A stretch of DNA of 64,000 nt from Nocardiopsis sp. TSRI0078 (GTDB taxonomy: Bacteria; Actinomycetota; Actinomycetes; Streptosporangiales; Streptosporangiaceae): assembly GCF_001905145.1 (NCBI RefSeq), contig NZ_LWLB01000001.1, forward strand, positions 310,001 through 374,000. Direction: 5' to 3'. The notes beneath the pieces were generated by a model. It had not been told where the DNA came from. It worked only from the letters and a program-made list of their open reading frames with translations, and did no database searches. Each line of letters starts with the position of its first letter. The first letter of the stretch is position 1. Position numbers and translations under genes: made by a program. This document shows positions 35,743-50,076 of the stretch, piece by piece.

Positions 35743-37041
35743 GTGAGTCCGACCGGGGGTCCCGCCCGCACCGCCGTCGTCTCCCCCGCCCGGGTCGTGG
35801 TCGCGTCCGCGCTGGTCCTGGCACTGAGCGGCCCGGGGCAGACCGCCGGTGTCTCCGTGTTCGTCGACCACGTCATCACCGACCTGGAGGTCAGCCGCTC
35901 GGCCGTCTCCCTCTCCTACATGGTCGGCACCCTCGGCGGCGCGCTCGCGCTGCCCTGGCTGGGGCGGGCCGTGGACAGGTTCGGGATCCAAAGGGTCCTG
36001 GCCTCCGTGGCACTGGGTTTCGGCGGCTTCCTGGTCCTGCTGGCCTGCGTACAGGGCCTGGTGGGCCTGACCGCCGGCTTCGTCGGGGTACGCGCCCTGG
36101 GCCAGGGCGGCATGTCGCTGATCGCCAGCACCGCCGTCGCGATCTCGGTGACCCGCGGCCGGGGCACCCTGCTCGGACTCACCACCTCGGCGGGGAGCGC
36201 GGGGATCTCGCTGTTCCCGCTGATCGCCGAGCAGGTGGTCTCCGTCCTGGGCTGGCGGTACACCTTCGCCGCCGAGGCGCTGCTCATCTGGGTGGTCGTG
36301 CTGCCCCTGGCGTTCTGGGGCCTGCGCGGGGTCACCCGGGGGGCCGGGGAGCCTGAGGAGTCCGGACGGGCAGGAGAGCCCGCGCGTGCGGAGCCGGACC
36401 TCTCCGGCGGACCGGAGTGGCCGCTGAGGGCGATCGTGCGCACCTCCGTCTTCTGGGCGCTGGCCGGTGCGGTGGCGTGCAGCGGGCTGGTGTCCACCGC
36501 CGTGTTCTTCCACCAGATCGCCGTGCTCGGTGAACAGGGACTCACCCCGACGCAGGCCGCCGCCAACTTCCTGCCCCAGACCATCGCCGGGCTGGGTTCG
36601 GCGCTGCTGTTCGGCTCGGCCGCCGACCGGATGTCCCCCAAGGCCCTGATGTGCGGGGCCATGGCCGTGCACGCGCTGGCGCTCGCCCTGCTGCCGCTGG
36701 TCTCGCCGGGCCCGGGGGCGGTCCTCTACGGGATGGCGCTGGGCGCGGCGGCCTCCGGGGCCCGCGCGGTGGAGAACGCCGCGCTGCCCTTCTACTTCGG
36801 CACCGCCATCCTCGGCTCCCTGCGCGGGGTGACCCAGTCCGTCGCGGTCGCCTCCACCGCCGTGGGCCCCATCCTGCTGTCCCTGGCCCACGGGTGGGCG
36901 GGGTCCTACCGCCCCGGGGTCCTGGGGCTGGCCCTGCTCTGCGCGCTGATGGCGGTCGCGGTGTGCTTCGCCCGCCGGCCCGTGCCCCCGCGCCTGCGCG
37001 CGACCGGACCAGCCGGTCCACGCTGCCCGGAGCGGCCCTGA
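35743..37041 (+). CDS. MFS transporter
   Basis: 432 residues with about twelve hydrophobic helices in two sets of six around a charged central loop (GVTRGAGEPEESGRAGEPAR, about residues 203-222). The loop between helices 2 and 3 has the MFS motif (GRAVDRFGIQR). The sequence resembles the oxalate/formate antiporter-like (YbfB/OFA) transporters; the substrate is not readable. The GTG at 35743 is chosen because GGGAGG lies six bases upstream and the first helix begins soon after. Monocistronic. Confidence 0.85.
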   Translation: MSPTGGPARTAVVSPARVVVASALVLALSGPGQTAGVSVFVDHVITDLEVSRSAVSLSYMVGTLGGALALPWLGRAVDRFGIQRVLASVALGFGGFLVLLACVQGLVGLTAGFVGVRALGQGGMSLIASTAVAISVTRGRGTLLGLTTSAGSAGISLFPLIAEQVVSVLGWRYTFAAEALLIWVVVLPLAFWGLRGVTRGAGEPEESGRAGEPARAEPDLSGGPEWPLRAIVRTSVFWALAGAVACSGLVSTAVFFHQIAVLGEQGLTPTQAAANFLPQTIAGLGSALLFGSAADRMSPKALMCGAMAVHALALALLPLVSPGPGAVLYGMALGAAASGARAVENAALPFYFGTAILGSLRGVTQSVAVASTAVGPILLSLAHGWAGSYRPGVLGLALLCALMAVAVCFARRPVPPRLRATGPAGPRCPERP

Positions 37042-37659
37042 CCGGGCCGTTCCCGGGCTTCGCCGCGGTCCGGTCGCCCCCGCTGGAGACCGCGGGAGTG
37101 AGGGACGATCGCGGTGGTCCCGGGTGACACACGGCCTCATCTGGTACACAGTGGACGGAAGTGACGCCAGGGGCCTTTGTTCACCTTGTCGGATCTCACG
37201 CTACCGGCTAGTAACGTCCAAATATGTCCACACTTCTGTTACATTGCCACAACGCACACGCAAGGCAGGGGGTCGGGTCATGCGAGCAGCGAAACGACCG
37301 TCATCCGCTCCCCGCGTGGCATTCGCAACCGTCCGAACTGTGGACGGGCACCGAATCCGGAAGAAGAGGACGAGGCAGCGATGAGGGATCCCGCCAACCT
37401 CGGCACTGCCAGAGGGGCGGCACGGCCGCTCCCCTCGCCCCGAACCGCCGAGAGGTCGCCGTGTCCGCGGTGACCTGAGGAGCACCCGCGCGTACCGTCC
37501 GGGCACGGCGCACGCCGGGCCGACACGTGTCGGCCCCGCCCGGAACCGGCGGGTGCGCACGTGCCGCCGTTTCCAGAATGGTCACTCTCCGTAGCAACAC
37601 TGTCTTGGTGTGTGCGCCTTCGTGGTGCTTCTCCTCCCGCAAACCCGATTGGAGGCTCC
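37042..37659. other. 618-base gap upstream of the globin gene
   Basis: No confident gene. One tiny frame at 37280-37384 would encode a 34-residue Arg/Lys-rich peptide after a G-rich stretch, but codon bias and ribosome site are weak. The stretch 37130-37250 is AT-richer than its surroundings and could hold promoters. Confidence 0.45.
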
Positions 37660-38289
37660 TTGTCTCCCCGTTCCATCAAAGAGGTTCCGCTTCCCGCCCC
37701 AGCCGTCATCGACGCGGTCCGGCGCTCCTGCTCCTCCTTACCGCCCGGTTCGACCCGCCTGGCCGAGCGCTTCTACCAGAACCTGTTCTCCATGGCGCCC
37801 GGGGTGCGGTCGATGTTCCCCGAGAACATGCAGACGCAGAAGGAACGCATGGCCTTCGCCCTGCTGGAGGTCGTCCACTACCTCGACCAGCCCGACGAGG
37901 TGGCCGGTTACCTGCGGCAGCTGGGCGCCCAGCACCGGCGCGAGCTCGCCGTCGAACCCGAGCACTACCCCTACGTGGGCCGTGCCCTGGTGCGTGCGGT
38001 CAGCGAGATCTCACCGACCTGGTCCTCCTCCATGAGCTCGGCCTGGGTGATGGTCTACGAGTGGATCACCGCCAACATGCTCGAAGGCGCGCGCGACGCC
38101 GACGAGGGCAGGCCCGTGACGCGCAGCCGCCACGCGGCCGCGCCCTCCGAGTCGCGGCCCGCCGAGTCACGGCCCGCCGGGGCCCACTCCTCCGGATCCC
38201 GGCCCTCCGAGGGCGGGCTCTTCGACCCCCGGGCCGCCGGGCGGACCAGGGCACCTGAGGCGACCGACGCCTCCGCTCCGATCCGCTGA
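37660..38289 (+). CDS. globin-domain protein
   Basis: 209 residues. Residues about 14-150 form a haemoglobin/flavohaemoprotein-type globin fold: RLAERFYQNLFSMAPGVRSMF (A-B helices), the QLGAQHRRE segment with the probable proximal heme His92, and SSAWVMVYEWITANML (H helix). The reductase half of flavohaemoglobins is missing; instead there is a low-complexity tail rich in Ser, Arg, Pro and Ala. A role in NO or oxygen chemistry is inferred. The start is taken as TTG 37660 because GGAGG precedes it by four bases; no ATG or GTG fits better. The next gene, a PNPOx-like protein, may be co-expressed. Confidence 0.82.
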   Translation: MSPRSIKEVPLPAPAVIDAVRRSCSSLPPGSTRLAERFYQNLFSMAPGVRSMFPENMQTQKERMAFALLEVVHYLDQPDEVAGYLRQLGAQHRRELAVEPEHYPYVGRALVRAVSEISPTWSSSMSSAWVMVYEWITANMLEGARDADEGRPVTRSRHAAAPSESRPAESRPAGAHSSGSRPSEGGLFDPRAAGRTRAPEATDASAPIR

Positions 38290-38418
38290 TCCGCGTTCCG
38301 CGCACCTCGCGGACCGACCTGGTACCGCCCACCCCGCCTGTCCCCCCGCCCGGGACGACTGCGGCATCGCAGATCCCACCAGCCCCACCAGCCCTATCAG
38401 TCCCTGTGAGAGGCAGTG

Positions 38419-39069
38419 ATGCGCGAGACCTCCCCACGGCACGTACCCGGCAGCGAGGGTGAACGCCGCGTCCAGGAGATAACCGGTACGAGCGAGCGCG
38501 CCGACCGTTTCTACCGCGACCAGATGCTCGACCATCTGAATCCGCGCATGCGCGAGTTCGTCACCCGCCAGGAGATGATGTTCATCGCCACCTCGGACCA
38601 GAAAGGTGAGTGCGACTCCAGCTTCCGCGCGGGCCCGCCCGGCTTCGTCCACGTGATCGACGAGCACACCCTGACCTACCCGGAGTTCCGGGGCAACGGC
38701 GTGTTCGCCAGCGTGGGCAACATCCTGGAGAACCCGCACGTGGGGCTGATGTTCCTGGACTTCACGCACGACCGCATCGGGCTGCACGTCAACGGCCGCG
38801 CGACCCTGCTGGAGGACGTGGAGCTGCGTCGCCACATCCCCGGCCTGCCCGCACCCGAGGTGCCCGGCCAGAGGGCGCTGATGTGGACCGTGGTGCACGT
38901 GGAGGAGGCCTACATCCACTGCCGCAAGCACATCCCGCACCTGCGCAAAGTCGGCCGGGACGAGTCCTGGGGCACCGACGACACCCTGCGCAAGGGCGGC
39001 GACTTCTTCGCCGCCAAGGAGACCTCCAAGCACTGGGGCGCCCCCTCCACCCCCGCCTATCCGGGCTGA
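38419..39069 (+). CDS. pyridoxamine 5'-phosphate oxidase-family protein
   Basis: 216 residues. A split-barrel flavin-binding fold is seen: FVTRQEMMFIATSDQKGECD, FVHVIDEHTLTYPEFRGNGV, SVGNILENPHVGLMFLDF and EAYIHCRKHIPHL. Members of this group bind FMN, F420 or heme and act as oxidoreductases; the cofactor cannot be told here. ATG 38419 follows GAGAGG at five bases; a GTG directly before it is an alternative. It lies 129 bases after the globin gene on the same strand, so a joint role in NO or redox defence is plausible. Confidence 0.88.
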   Translation: MRETSPRHVPGSEGERRVQEITGTSERADRFYRDQMLDHLNPRMREFVTRQEMMFIATSDQKGECDSSFRAGPPGFVHVIDEHTLTYPEFRGNGVFASVGNILENPHVGLMFLDFTHDRIGLHVNGRATLLEDVELRRHIPGLPAPEVPGQRALMWTVVHVEEAYIHCRKHIPHLRKVGRDESWGTDDTLRKGGDFFAAKETSKHWGAPSTPAYPG

Positions 39070-39424
39070 CCGCCGCGGCGGCGAAGGAAGCGGCGGGGCC
39101 CGCGCCCGGACGGGCGGGCCAACGCACCCCGTTGGTCGGAGCCGGGGTACACGCGGAAGGAGTACCGCAGCTGCATGCCGGTGAGCGTAGCGGCGGGGTG
39201 TGACAGAACGCGACCGGGCAGGAACACGCGGGTGGTGCGCGGACGTGGAAGCCGTGTCGGCCGAGGTCAACGCCAGGAGCGGGCCTGGGCGCCTGTGGGT
39301 GCACCTCCCACCGGAGGTCGCGGTGTCGAAGCCGGTCCACAGCCTCACCGGGGTCTGGTCCCGGCGGAGGCGCCAGGGGTTCGGCGCACTGGAGCGCCAC
39401 TACCGGCGGGCCATGCGGTGGTGG
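39070..39424. other. 355-base gap
   Basis: No gene supported. It lies between the PNPOx-like gene and the end of a truncated TetR gene; it may contain eroded remnants of the missing TetR C-terminus or of its neighbour, but nothing recognisable was found in any frame. Confidence 0.45.
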
Positions 39425-39727
39425 TCAGGGGGCGTGTTTCGCCGGGGCGGTCGGGGGTGCACCGTTGGGCGTGGTGCGCCAGGACATCGAAGGCCGACAG
39501 CGCCCGGCCTGAGGGCCGGGCGGGGGTTCGGATCCGATGCGCCTTTGGCCTGAAGTCCGGAGCACTCTCGGATAAGACCGGTAGCTCTGGACCAGGCCGA
39601 TCGAGACGCCCGCGTGGTCGGCGACGTCGGCGAGGGTGGTCCGGGCCGGCCCCTGCTCCCCCACCGCGCGCAGGAGCGCCTCGGCGACCTGACGCCTGCG
39701 CTGTTCATGGTCCGCCGTCCGTGCCAT
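39425..39727 (-). pseudogene. truncated TetR-family regulator
   Basis: The first 48 or so residues are a normal TetR helix-turn-helix domain (MARTADHEQRRRQVAEALLR, then TLADVADHAGVSIGLVQSY). After that the frame runs into unrelated Pro/Arg-rich sequence and stops at about residue 100, half the usual length, with no ligand-binding domain. No other frame downstream restores it, so this looks like a deletion and not a simple frameshift. The ATG at 39727 has no ribosome site and abuts an inverted repeat. A short DNA-binding-only product cannot be excluded. Confidence 0.7.
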
Positions 39728-39752
39728 GAAAAATAACACGAAAATATTTTTC
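39728..39752. promoter_or_regulatory. AT-rich operator palindrome at the truncated TetR gene
   Basis: Perfect 8-base arms GAAAAATA / TATTTTTC with a 9-base spacer, ending one base before the ATG. It is by far the most AT-rich 25 bases nearby and fits an autoregulatory TetR operator or promoter. Confidence 0.6.
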
Positions 39753-39764
39753 TGGACGCGAGGC

Positions 39765-39808
39765 CCCGTGCGGGGCCGGGCGGTGTGCGCCGCCCGGCCC
39801 CGCACGGG
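39765..39808 (-). terminator. terminator of the DUF6882 gene
   Basis: 19-base perfect stem (starts CCCGTGCGGGGCCGGG) with a 6-base loop TGTGCG, 7 bases after the stop at 39815. Confidence 0.85.
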
Positions 39809-39814
39809 AGCGCT

Positions 39815-40537
39815 TCAGCCGCCGGCCGGCACCGTCCCGTTGATGCTCGCGACCCGGTGGGAGTCGTCGAAGTCCACGGTCACCCCGAAGTCCCGGGCGC
39901 CGAACGACAGCCGCCTTCCCTCGGCGTCGAACACCGGGTCGAGCCCGCGCATGGCGGCGTAGCCGTGCAGGGCGCGCCGGTGGTCCGACAGGGGCAGCTC
40001 GGCGAGGGACTGATGGAGCAGGCGCATCGTGCGGGCGGGGGAGGGCGGCGGCAGCAGGAACGCCGGGTGCTCGATGAGGAAGGCGACCCGTGTGCCGCCT
40101 CCGGCGTCGCCGGTGTAGGAGGTCCAGCTGCCCGTCAGGACCTTGGCCGCCTCGGCGAGGACGGCGGCCGCCATGACGGGTTCTCCCGAGGCGTGGGGCA
40201 GCGCGTCGAAGGGCACCTCGGGGTCGGAGAGCTCGGCGATCCCGTACTGGTGGCCGAGGTCGCGGACCCTGGCGGAGAACCCGGTGAGCTCCGCGGGGAA
40301 GCCGGAGGGGTTCGCCCAGGCCCACATCCACGATCCCGGACCGGGCGCGGCGCTGCCGAGGAGGTGGAACCGCTCACAGGTCAGGGACCGCTCCCCGGTG
40401 AACTCGAAGACGGGATTTTGCAGGTCCACGCGCCAGTCGTGCTCGCCCACCACCTCCGAGAGGTGGATCTGGTGTTCGAGTGAGAGGATCGCCGCGTCGT
40501 CGAGGATGTCGGTGAGGGACCGCGGAGTGTTCAGCAT
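39815..40537 (-). CDS. DUF6882 family protein
   Basis: 240 residues, soluble, no signal peptide. The layout FHLLGSAAPGPGSWMWAWAN near residue 57 and GYAAMRGLDP...FGVTVDFDDSHRVASING at the C-terminus match the DUF6882 family of actinobacteria, whose function is unknown. The WMWAWAN block is its hallmark. The ATG at 40537 is chosen as the first codon giving the conserved N-terminus; GGGAGG lies about 15 bases upstream, a long spacing. Transcribed alone toward the truncated TetR gene. Confidence 0.75.
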   Translation of the reverse strand: MLNTPRSLTDILDDAAILSLEHQIHLSEVVGEHDWRVDLQNPVFEFTGERSLTCERFHLLGSAAPGPGSWMWAWANPSGFPAELTGFSARVRDLGHQYGIAELSDPEVPFDALPHASGEPVMAAAVLAEAAKVLTGSWTSYTGDAGGGTRVAFLIEHPAFLLPPPSPARTMRLLHQSLAELPLSDHRRALHGYAAMRGLDPVFDAEGRRLSFGARDFGVTVDFDDSHRVASINGTVPAGG

Positions 40538-40777
40538 CCATGGATGCTAGTGCCTCCCTCCGACGGCCCGACCCCGGTGGACTCCGGGGGCGGGGCGCCG
40601 GGCGCCCGGCCGGTCGGGCCCCGGTGGCACCCGTCGCACCCGCCGGGCCATGGCACGCGCCACGAGCAGCCGGAACGCCCCGTCCGCCCGTTGTGATGCA
40701 ATTGTCTACGGGTCCGCGGACCCGCGAGGACCCACGTGGTCCGCAACAGCACATCGACAGAGGGGGGTTGGTGCCCG

Positions 40778-41578
40778 ATGACCGACCGCGCGTACGTGAT
40801 CGCAGGATCGGAGGCCACCGGCGGCGCCGGCATCCAGGCCGATCTCAAGGCCTTCCAGGAACTGGGCGTCTACGGGATGGGGACGATCACCTGCATCGTG
40901 TCCTTCGACCCGAAGAACGACTGGGGCCACCGCTTCGTCCCGATCGCCCCGGACGTCATCGCCGACCAGATCGAGGCGGCGACCTCCTGCCACGACCTGG
41001 ACGTGGTCAAGCTCGGCATGCTCGGCACCCCGGACACCATCGACGTGGTCGCCGACGGCCTGGGCCGTCAGCCGTGGCGGCACGTGGTCCTGGACCCCGT
41101 GCTGATCTGCAAGGGGCAGGAGCCGGGGGCCGCGCTGGACACCGACAAGGCGCTCACCGCGCGGATCCTGCCGCTGGCCACCGTGATCACGCCCAACCAC
41201 TTCGAGGCGCGCACCCTCGCGGGCATGGAGAGCATCGAGACGGTGGACGACCTGGTCGAGGCCGCCCGCCGCATCCACGCTCTGGGCCCCCGGCACGTCG
41301 TGGTCAAGGGCGGTGTGGAGCTGCCCGGCCCGGACGCGGTGGACGTGTACTTCGACGGCGAGGAGGCGACCGTCCTCAGCGCCCCCAAGATCGGTGACGC
41401 GCGTGTGAGCGGCGCGGGCTGCACCTTCGCCGCCGCGATCACCGCCGAACTGGCCAAGGGCGCCGACGTGGGCAAGGCCGTGGACGTGGCCAAGGAGATG
41501 GTGCGCGAGGGCATCACCCACCGGGTGACCACGCACGCCCCGTTCGCCTCGGTGGCCACGGCCGCGCCGCGGGCCTGA
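40778..41578 (+). CDS. pdxK: pyridoxal/pyridoxine kinase (PdxK, ThiD-like)
   Basis: 266 residues of the ribokinase fold. Seen: AGSEATGGAGIQADLKAFQE (substrate loop), VVKLGMLGTPDTID, VLDPVLICKGQEP, ITPNHFEARTLAG and the anion-hole/catalytic motif SGAGCTFAAAI. The sequence follows the Bacillus-type pyridoxine kinase that evolved from ThiD; phosphorylation of pyridoxal or pyridoxine with ATP is the likely reaction, though an HMP kinase (ThiD) role cannot be excluded by eye. ATG 40778 is preceded by GAGGGGGG about 10 bases upstream. Monocistronic. Confidence 0.85.
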   Translation: MTDRAYVIAGSEATGGAGIQADLKAFQELGVYGMGTITCIVSFDPKNDWGHRFVPIAPDVIADQIEAATSCHDLDVVKLGMLGTPDTIDVVADGLGRQPWRHVVLDPVLICKGQEPGAALDTDKALTARILPLATVITPNHFEARTLAGMESIETVDDLVEAARRIHALGPRHVVVKGGVELPGPDAVDVYFDGEEATVLSAPKIGDARVSGAGCTFAAAITAELAKGADVGKAVDVAKEMVREGITHRVTTHAPFASVATAAPRA

Positions 41579-41705
41579 GGGCTGCGCCTCCACTCCGACC
41601 TGCACGTTGTCCATTATGTCCAGTTTTTCACCTTACGTACGGTTGAGCCTTCCGCCGAGCGGTGAGGAAACCGGAGGGGACCGGACCCCGATGCAGGAGG
41701 TGGGT

Positions 41706-41897
41706 ATGTCCGAACGCGACCAGGCCCGCAACAAGGCCGAGGAGTTCAGAGGCAAGGCCAAGGAGGGCCTCGGCAAGGCCACGGACAACGAGCAGTGGCA
41801 GGCCGAGGGCAAGGCCGAGAAGAAGACCTCGAAGCTCAAGCAGGCCGGGGAGAACATCAAGGACGCGCTGACCGGGAACGACAAGCCCGGCAGGTGA
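41706..41897 (+). CDS. CsbD family stress protein
   Basis: 63 residues, highly charged, with the CsbD pattern: NKAEEFRGKAKEGLGKATDN and QAEGKAEKKTSKLKQAGENI. These small, probably disordered or helical proteins are induced by general stress (sigma-B type) in Gram-positives; no enzymatic role is known. An excellent AGGAGGTGGGT ribosome site precedes ATG 41706. Confidence 0.92.
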   Translation: MSERDQARNKAEEFRGKAKEGLGKATDNEQWQAEGKAEKKTSKLKQAGENIKDALTGNDKPGR

Positions 41898-41918
41898 CGA
41901 TCCCACCGCCCCGGTGAC

Positions 41919-41954
41919 GCGGGGAGGCGCCGGTGCGTCCGGACGCCTCCCCGC
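41919..41954. terminator. bidirectional hairpin between csbD-like and MarR genes
   Basis: 11-base arms GCGGGGAGGCG / CGCCTCCCCGC with an inner alternative hairpin GCGTCCGGACGC, between convergent stops at 41897 and 41962. Confidence 0.7.
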
Positions 41955-41961
41955 TCGCGTG

Positions 41962-42474
41962 TCATCCCCCCGGCTCCTCCGCGGGGGTGTCCCCCAGGGA
42001 GAGCAGCAGCTTGCGCAGCAGCGCCGCCAACTGCTCGCGCTCCCCCTCCTCCAGACCGCCGAGCAGGCGCAGCTGGTTGGCGACGTGCCCCTCCACGACC
42101 CGATCCACCAGGGCCAGCCCCTCCGGTGTGAGCCCCACGAGGGTGCGGCGCCGGTTGCCGGGGTCGACCTCCCGGGTGACCAGGCCGCGCCCGACCAGGC
42201 GGTCCACCCGGTGGGTCATGGCGGCGGAGCCGACCATGGTCATGGCGACCAGTTCCTTGGGTGTGAGGCGGCGGGGGTGGCCCGCACGGCGCAGGGTGGC
42301 GAGCACGTCGAACTCCCAGGACTCCAGCCCCTGCTCGGAGAAGTAGGCGCCGACGCCCCGGGACAGCAGCCGACTGGCCCGGGAGAGCCGTCCGAGCACT
42401 CCCATGGGGGCCGTGTCCAGGTCCGGCCGCTCGCGTGCCCACTGGTCGAGGAAGACATCGACGGCGTCGTTCAT
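41962..42474 (-). CDS. MarR-family transcriptional regulator
   Basis: 170 residues. Winged helix: FDVLATLRRAGHPRRLTPKE, LVAMTMVGSAAMTHRVDRLV (recognition helix) and the wing LVTREVDPGNRRRTLVGLTP; flanking helices form the dimer interface. It is divergent from the nitroreductase and EamA genes, with 94 bases between the starts. Three repeated 12-base palindromic sites in that gap abut the nitroreductase start, so the protein probably represses that operon until a phenolic or electrophilic ligand is bound. Confidence 0.92.
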   Translation of the reverse strand: MNDAVDVFLDQWARERPDLDTAPMGVLGRLSRASRLLSRGVGAYFSEQGLESWEFDVLATLRRAGHPRRLTPKELVAMTMVGSAAMTHRVDRLVGRGLVTREVDPGNRRRTLVGLTPEGLALVDRVVEGHVANQLRLLGGLEEGEREQLAALLRKLLLSLGDTPAEEPGG

Positions 42475-42527
42475 CCGGCGATCATAACGGCGCTCCCTTG
42501 ACGGGATGAATCGCCCCGGCCTAATCT

Positions 42528-42569
42528 TTCGACATCGAACAGTTTGACATCGAAGGGTTCGCCGTCGAA
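42528..42569. promoter_or_regulatory. triple MarR operator
   Basis: Three 12-base sites spaced exactly 15 bases apart: TTCGACATCGAA (42528), TTTGACATCGAA (42543) and TTCGCCGTCGAA (42558). Each is a full or near inverted repeat, and the last overlaps the nitroreductase ATG. TTGACATC-type sites are common for actinobacterial MarR proteins. Confidence 0.75.
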
Positions 42570-43218
42570 TGAGAACACGCCTCCCCCTGGCCGAGACCAT
42601 CCGGTCCCGCCGCAGCGTCCGCCGTTTCCGCCCCGACCCCCTCCCCGACTCCCTGCTCGACGAGATCCTGGACACGGCCGTGGAGGCCCCCTCCAGCTGG
42701 AACTTCCAGTCCCGCTCGGTGGTCGCGGTCCGCGACCCCGGCAACCGCGAGGCCCTCGCCCGGGCCGCGAACGGCCAGCGCCAGGTCCGCGAGGCCCCCG
42801 TCACCCTGGTGTTCGTCGCCGAGACCGACTCCTGGCGCGAGGCCCTGGACGACATCTGCGGGACGGCCGTGCGCAACGGGGCGTGGAACGACGGGTGCGC
42901 CCGCACGACGGCCACGGCCGGGGCCGGCTTCCAGGACGACCTGGCCGCGCGCGGGCTGCTCCGCGAGTACGCGGTCAAGGACGCCATGATCGCCGCGACC
43001 TACGTGATGCTCGCCGCCGCCGACGCGGGTCTGGGCACCTCGCCCATGAACGGCTGGGACGAGGCCGAGGTCAAGAAGGTCATCGGCGCCGAGCACCGGG
43101 ACGACCTCGCCGCCGCCCTCCTGCTCTCCGTCGGCCGCCCCGCCGAGCGGCGGGCCCACCCGGGACGCCGGCCGCGCGGGCACACCGTGTTCGGCGAACG
43201 GCACGGAAGGGCACTGGT

Positions 43219-43222
<4 letters not shown>
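42569..43222 (+). CDS. nitroreductase-family FMN oxidoreductase
   Basis: 217 residues. N-terminal FMN-phosphate motif IRSRRSVRRF, then VEAPSSWNFQSRSVVAV, and the C-terminal AADAGLGTSPMNGWDEAEVK that closes the active site. These homodimers use NAD(P)H to reduce nitro groups, quinones or enones. It is the first gene of a two-gene operon with an EamA transporter (GTGA overlap at 43219) under the divergent MarR regulator, an arrangement fitting detoxification of an aromatic or quinone compound and its export. Confidence 0.9.
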
Positions 43223-49176
<5,954 letters not shown>

Positions 49177-49180
<4 letters not shown>

Positions 49181-50076
49181 TCTTTGCTGGCTCCCAGGGT
49201 GAGTCCGGCGACGAAGTGGCGCTGCAGCAGGAAGAACACGACCAGCGTCGGCAGGGCGACGATGACCGATCCCGCCGAGAGCAGGTTGTAGTCGACGAAG
49301 AAGGCGCTCTGGAGGTTCTGCAGGGCGGTGGTGATGGGCAGCTTGTCCCCGCTGGACAGCAGCGCCAGCGCCCAGAAGAAGTCGTTGTAGATCCAGGTGA
49401 CCAGCAGCGTGGCCAGGGCGGCCAGGCTGGGACGGCACAAGGGGAGCACGACCCCCCAGTACTGCTGGAGCACCGACGCCCCGTCCACCCTGGCCGCCTC
49501 CAGCAGGGAGGCGGGCATGGCCTTCATGAAGTTGCTCAGCACGAACGTGCAGAACCCGATCTGGAAGGCCGTGTGGATCAGGACGATGCCGAGGTGGCTG
49601 TCGTAGAGGGATCCGGACTCGCTGATCCAGTACGGCAGTGGGATGGAGGTGTAGAGCCGGAACAGCGGGACGAGCAGCGCCTGGGCGGGCAGCAGGTTCG
49701 CGGCCAGGAACACCGCGAGCATCACCAGGTTGAACCTGCGGGAGTAGTTGGAGAGCACGAACGCCGCGCAGGAGGACAGGAGCAGCGTCAGGAGCACGGC
49801 CGGGACCGTGATGACCAGCGAGTTCCAGAAGTAGCCGGGCAGCTCGCCCTGGTTCCAGGCGTTGGCGTAGTTGTCCAGGGTGAAGCCGCCCAGGGACAGG
49901 TAGCCGTGCAGGGCGGTGTGGTCGTAGTCGCGGAAGGAGTTGACCAGCGCCCACAGGACGGGGAAGAACCAGGCCAGTGCCGTGGCGCCGAGGAAGGCGT
50001 GCAGCAGGGCCCTGGCCGGGCGGATCCTGCGGCGGCGGTACTGCCGGGAGGCGTCGGGGAGGGTCGTGGCGGTCAC
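49177..50076 (-). CDS. sugar ABC transporter permease (MalG-like)
   Basis: 299 residues, six membrane helices, with the EAA loop characteristic of importer permeases (EAARVDGASVLQQYWGVVLP, about residues 192-211), where the ATPase docks. Closest to MalG/LacG-type permeases. GTG start at 50076 overlaps the previous permease stop (GTGA). The ATPase (MsiK-like) is not encoded here; actinomycetes often share one ATPase between many sugar importers. Confidence 0.92.

Noticed and set aside
39425-39727. Single frameshift in the TetR gene
   Set aside because: Other minus-strand frames downstream do not continue a TetR ligand-binding domain, so a deletion fits better.
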